Origin: Druceiella hillmani
Lineage: Eukaryota; Arthropoda; Insecta; Lepidoptera; Hepialidae
DNA length: 64,000 bases
Direction of reading: 5' to 3'
NCBI GenBank assembly: GCA_039881145.1
Contig: JAYKKI010000029.1
Span: forward strand, 23,186,001-23,250,000
Shown: piece after piece, positions 59,520 through 64,000 of the stretch
How positions within the stretch are numbered: position 1 is the first letter of the stretch
Layout: the number at the start of each line of letters is the position of its first letter
Notes under the pieces: generated by a model
Databases searched by the model: none
What the model was told of the DNA's origin: nothing
The model's input: the letters and a program-made list of their open reading frames with translations, nothing else
Translations under genes and position numbers: made by a program

Positions 59520-61400
59520 TAAATATAGATTAAAAATGCTGCTATATTACTAGTGCTCGTCAATAATTACGGGCTTTAATTATTTGAGAGTCAAATCTAA
59601 TTGAGTATAAGATCCAAATATGAACATAAACAATAAGCAATGTTAAAATTTACATATTTTATAATTTTTTTTAAATGAAACAGAATATTTTAATTTGTTG
59701 TATTTAATACAACGTGTAATTTTTAAATATCGTAAAACCGTTTTTTTTATACTGGCTTATTTACATTACCGCTTATTTCCAAACCATTAAAACTTCCTGA
59801 ATAAGGACAATAAAATAAAACCCATTCATAAACTTTAAACTTTATTGTACTAATCCGGATATTGGAAAATAAGCTCGCTTAAAAATGAATGCAAAGAACG
59901 TTCCATGAAAAACAAAATAAACTTTAGAATGCTTCTACAGAATGATAATTCTGCCATCAAAATGTGAGTAGTACCATATTTGGTATTACGAATGTAAGCT
60001 TTAGTGGGTTCAGACCGCAAATAAATAAACTACATAAAATATGATACTTAGTTTTTCATTTCATTAAATACTATTACACATTTTCTTAAGTTTTTTACCA
60101 TCGTAAGAAATCAATTCATATCAGGTAAATTTTTATGAAAATCATTATAATTCAATCGAATTCAATTCGTCAACTCATATCAAGTCCCTTTTTATTAACC
60201 GCCAACATATTTATTATTCGCCGAATTATAATCTATTTCTAAAATAGACAATGGTAATATTGTAAACAATTTATTTCCGGCTCTTGTATCCACTATGTAA
60301 TAACAGGTATCAACATTAAAACAACGGCTCCTTGTATTTACCCCTTACACAATCGACCGCGTACACGATCCACACAATCGATTAAAGAAAATAACACAGA
60401 GATCATTTGCCATTAAAACGAAATTGGTACTATCTCGTCTGTACCGAATCGCGTTAATTGCTGCCACACACGGGTCAATTGTCCTCGAATTGGATCCGCC
60501 GGGCTTTTGTGAATGTTGGACCTTGTGGTACTAGTTACGAAACAGTGCGTTAATGAAAGGAATAAACAATGAAATGATTTTGTAATTATTACAAACATTC
60601 TGAAACGACTTCAAATAAATGCAGGTTTTAAATTGAACGTATATACACGTCCGTGGTAGTCCGATTATAATAGAATTTTTTCGAAATTCTTCGTAAGGAA
60701 ATTTTCTATAGTTTTTCTCTAGTATAAAATTCAAACACATATTATGGAAAGTATTTGGAAACAATTAAAAGTTTAGTTAAGCAACAAATTATTAAAAAGA
60801 TTTCTGGTATTTAGTGAGATCTTGCTCAAATTTTGTTTTTTTTTTCTTCATTTTAATATAAAATTATTTTTACTTCGTTAATATAAGTCCACTCAAGCAT
60901 TGCCTATATAAAGGAAGTAAATAATTCACAAAGTTTTCGATGTTTAACCATAAAAAAGAAAATGGTTAAATCTTTCTAAAATTAATTACCACATGTTCTC
61001 CTTCCCAAGCATAATAGCAAATAAAGAATAAGAAAATGATATAAGTAACTATGATGAATATACTATTCCATCACTTGAAACTAATTAAAAAAGGTTTTAT
61101 TAAAAAAAATAAAAATCAACTCCGTTTGTACCTTCCAATAAATCATTATCGTATTGAATGTATTTCATAATTTAAAATATTACTAAACATTGCAAATACC
61201 TAAACATACATTTCCTTAAGAAACAAATGTGAATTAGTAAATTGGGACACAGTGAAGTTAAATTCAAAATGTTCAAAGAAAATGCATACTTAAATACCTT
61301 TACCTGCGCTATGGAACTACCATTATTAAACATGAATTTTGTCCCTTCGATAGAGCATCTTTAAGCAGATGGTACGTTTTGAAGTGGTACTTCTCACCTT
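59520..61400. other. Spacer with one unassigned GC-richer patch
   Basis: 60415-60545 is GC-richer; the minus frame here reads TTRSNIHKSPADPIRGQLTR then VWQQLTRFGTDEIVPISF-stop, a plausible but unrecognised peptide. The rest is AT-rich with no signal. Confidence 0.3.
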
Positions 61401-61401
61401 G

Positions 61402-61405
<4 letters not shown>

Positions 61406-61433
<28 letters not shown>
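61406..61433. repeat. (TC)n microsatellite
   Basis: About 28 bp of CT dinucleotides. Confidence 0.95.
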
Positions 61434-61437
<4 letters not shown>

Positions 61438-61797
61438 CGTAGTTACGTAGCTTTTGTGTGAAAATGAATGTTTTATTTCCAATCTCAACTTGAAAGCTAA
61501 ATTACTGTGTTGCTTCCAATCTAAATTTGAAAGCTTTCGAGTTTCAGAGTTGTGAGGAGAACATCGCAAGATTTTTATTTATTTTGTAGTCATACGCAAT
61601 GTGTCATTTCACTTGTAATTAAGTGTATTGAAAATGAACAAATGATCTATGTGCTCTTTATAACCATACACATAAAGGAAGTTTAATTATATTATCCGTA
61701 TTTATCTCATCTTTCGGCTCATAACGGATCGAATCATCTAAAAGTTAACTCTTGTAAGACCTGCTAATGAGTTGTAAACGCAGTGATATTTCCTAGA

Positions 61798-61917
61798 CAA
61801 GAGCAATCGGCCAGTCCGATCTCGCTTCTTCCGTGAGAATCTGAGAGCGCCGGGCGCCCGCAATCTCGCCATGCGCCGCTGTCTAACAATGATACGAAAT
61901 GTGTTTGTCGGTCACCG
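61798..61917 (+). other. GC-rich island with ATG and splice donor: candidate first coding exon
   Basis: The patch 61798-61917 is strongly GC-rich against its surroundings. An ATG at 61871 (context 'ctcgccatgc') opens MRRCLTMIRNVFVGH and runs to 'caccg' before GTGAGT at 61918, a consensus donor. This fits a short first coding exon with upstream 5' UTR; no TATA box is obvious. The minus strand is also open (MARLRAPGALRFSRKKRDRT) and cannot be excluded. Gene not identified. Confidence 0.3.
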
Positions 61918-61929
61918 GTGAGTTTAATT

Positions 61930-62940
61930 GTTAAGTAATGGAAGGTTCTTGTGTTACATGATTTAGTTTGTACAGTCGATTATATTATTCAGCAGCGGTT
62001 GCTGTAACAGTTCTACTCTCATTAGAATCTATGGTGTTAGGTATAAACAAGACATAACTGTTTATTTTTCTGCGTGACTAACAAACATTTGAAGTCGTAA
62101 ATGCAATCACCTACTATACAACTATATTAAATACTCTCTAAAACATCATTTTACACATGTTTCGTGACACTCAAGTTTCAGTGTGTCTTTAAAATTCTCA
62201 ATGCGATTGAAATATGATTTTTCCGCAATTATCAAAATTAAGGAAAAATATTGTATAATTTCATATATTTTGAATTAATAAATTGTGAACCAACATTATA
62301 CCTAATTGGAAAATCCATTTTCACCTAAAATATACGATCAAGCAACAACTCTTTACTAGTCGCTTTCGCTAAAGAAAACTACATTTCTCCCAGCAGTAGA
62401 TAAAGTTGGTGCGTAGTGCCAACGCTTCACAATTTTATGAGGTACCTACATCTGCACATAGGTGCATTGTAGTACCTCATGTGCATAATTCAAGCAGATA
62501 GGTGAATTAAAATGTACAAAATAGGATAGATTGATTTATTTCTAGTTTTCATGATAATTTAAAAGGTCCTGTTCCTGAAAGAATAGAATTGTAATTAAAT
62601 TTAATTCTTTCTTTGTTTTTCTCACGTATTCTATCCTTTTCATGTTTAGGACTACATAAAAACGAATAACAAATTTTGAATAAAATTAAATATTTTAGTA
62701 AAGTTAATACAGGTTTTCAAGGATAATTTAATGATGATGACGAAAGTTTTCTCAATTATTATTTTTAACTCTTGACTGCAAAGTATCCATGAGTTTTCGA
62801 TTATTCGTATTCATTAACAATATATATTTATATAATAATTTAAGTGAATACAAAGATAACGATATTGTATTATTTACATAAAGGCCTAGCGACAACTTTA
62901 AATAATATGTTTCTTCGTCAGGGTATCTCTTACATCTACT
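61930..62940. other. AT-rich spacer or intron
   Basis: Apart from the hairpin at 62437-62480 nothing is recognised. Confidence 0.45.
62437..62480. repeat. Imperfect hairpin
   Basis: 'atgaggtacctacatctgca' pairs with 'gtgcattgtagtacctcat', with two mismatches and a one-base bulge; loop of four bases. Confidence 0.8.
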
Positions 62941-62945
62941 TCTTC

Positions 62946-63208
62946 ACAATAGACAATTAAATGAAACTACGTGATGTACTATTATTTCTATTTTTTTAAA
63001 TTTCTTTACCACGACCTAGGTTTCGTTGTATTACAACGTCTTCAGGTGGGCTATTGGCAAAGATTTAGAAAATAGACTTAGAAGATAAAGAAGACCTTAG
63101 GTCGTGGTAAAGAACTTAAAGAAAGTAGAAATAATACTACATCACGTGGTTTCATTTAATAGTCATAATGAATTTCTAACAAAATTAACACCAAATATAT
63201 TCAATATC
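62946..63208. mobile_element. Foldback family copy 3
   Basis: The left arm 'caattaaatgaaactacgtg' to 'ccacgacctaggtttcgttg' and 'cttcaggtgggctattggc' is mirrored from 'aagaccttaggtcgtggtaa' to 'actacatcacgtggtttcat' and 'aacaccaaatatattcaata'. Same family as 33064-33262 and 43916-44550, with a shorter centre than copy 2. Confidence 0.82.
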
Positions 63209-64000
63209 TACTTCTTCATATTAAAATTATAAAAACTTATTTGTATTATTGCAATCGTAAAGAAATTACGCAAAAAAAGACTAACTTTTACATTGAAATT
63301 ATTAGTCGACTACTTAATTAATGCCTCACTGTATTAAGGCATTATTCTTCTTAAGTCTTAAATATTTACAAGTGAGCTCGTTGAGAAACGATTAAAAAAA
63401 CGCCTCTAACAAACACATCTGATTCACAGGTGCACCGTGCGCCCGCAATCTCGTTAACAAATATTAACACACGCACGTTTATTAGTGCCAACGCCGATTG
63501 TTAGTGGGCTTAATCAAGTCAGCATTAAGTACGTTATTAAATTAATTAGCGACAATGATTATTTAACTCAACGAATTTCTTCGTGTTTGTTAATTTGATT
63601 ACATGATTAGGTCGTCTTTTGCGTATGAGTTTAATATGTAAAACATTTTTCAACATATTACTGCAACATATTAATATATTTTTTATTGAATGAAACTACA
63701 ATATATTTATCTAAAGCGATACTTTGTTATTCACATATATAGGCATAGCAAACTTTTTATATTCTTATGTCATGTCAGTTATGTGCTAAGGTCAAGTTTC
63801 ACCAGCACTTGCCACATCTGACTATACAGACTTAAACCAATCAACTTTTCTTCTGATATGGCTTCTAGCTACAGATTTCTTTAATCCGAATTAGATAAAA
63901 AAGGTCTTGCTAGTTTTGATGTATAGAATTGAGACTATTAGCCTAACTCCAAGAATCTTCAACAAACTTAAAATAAACTAGAAGGCATTTTTGGTATCAA
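63209..64000. other. Spacer with a GC-richer stretch; no gene seen
   Basis: 63400-63540 is GC-richer ('caccgtgcgcccgcaatctc') and may be regulatory, but no exon framing is visible. The remainder is AT-rich. Confidence 0.4.

Overview
The window looks like AT-rich, intron- and intergenic-dominated DNA from an insect, most probably a lepidopteran. The evidence is indirect. Base composition is roughly 70% A+T and long (TA)n tracts are common. No reading frame longer than about 250 codons is open. Several repeat ends match types I remember as common in moth and butterfly genomes: the repeat ending in a 'gaagtcggtt' box (15500), the 'tacggaaccctaaaaa' tail (56000), and the 'gggctgtcgtgcc' plus ATG-rich tail (53821). 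That taxonomic call is memory plus inference, not a search result.

No complete host gene is visible. The host signals are fragments: a 108-nt open exon at 10531-10638 (+); a phase-compatible 27-nt micro-exon at 26496-26522 (+); a short terminal coding exon with poly(A) signal at 40013-40167 (-); a TATA-box promoter plus first exon with a consensus splice donor at 50837-51140 (+); and GC-richer islands in the last 8 kb, one with ATG and splice donor at 61871-61917 (+). The window is therefore probably the inside of long introns and the spacer between genes.

Mobile elements make up the recognisable coding content. A hAT-superfamily transposon (7524-10339) keeps its left terminal motif, an N-terminal BED zinc-finger exon, an intron that still splices in frame, and most of the catalytic domain. 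It is broken by two stops, a frameshift and an internal deletion, and a 246-bp TA-flanked MITE sits in its intron. A 3'-intact, internally deleted mariner (28562-29226) and an internally deleted Tc3/mariner-type element (17249-17816) are also present. A probable Copia-type LTR start with polypurine tract lies on the minus strand at 19910-19990, and there are three LINE-type tails.

The most distinctive property is inverted-repeat structure. A 2.5-kb segment (34349-36816) is flanked by two inverted 385-bp arms that differ at only 8 positions and carry a coding-like frame. A foldback family recurs three times (33064, 43916, 62946). A separate foldback with tandem growth in one arm lies at 18591-19094. 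More than a dozen short snap-back hairpins with tiny loops are scattered over the window, two of them perfect and longer than 24 bp per arm apart from the one at 15978. Tandem arrays include 130-bp (14904), 34-bp (30869, each unit with the palindrome CTCGCGAG), 43-bp (56555) and 15-bp (31498) units, plus an exact 188-bp tandem duplication (28053).
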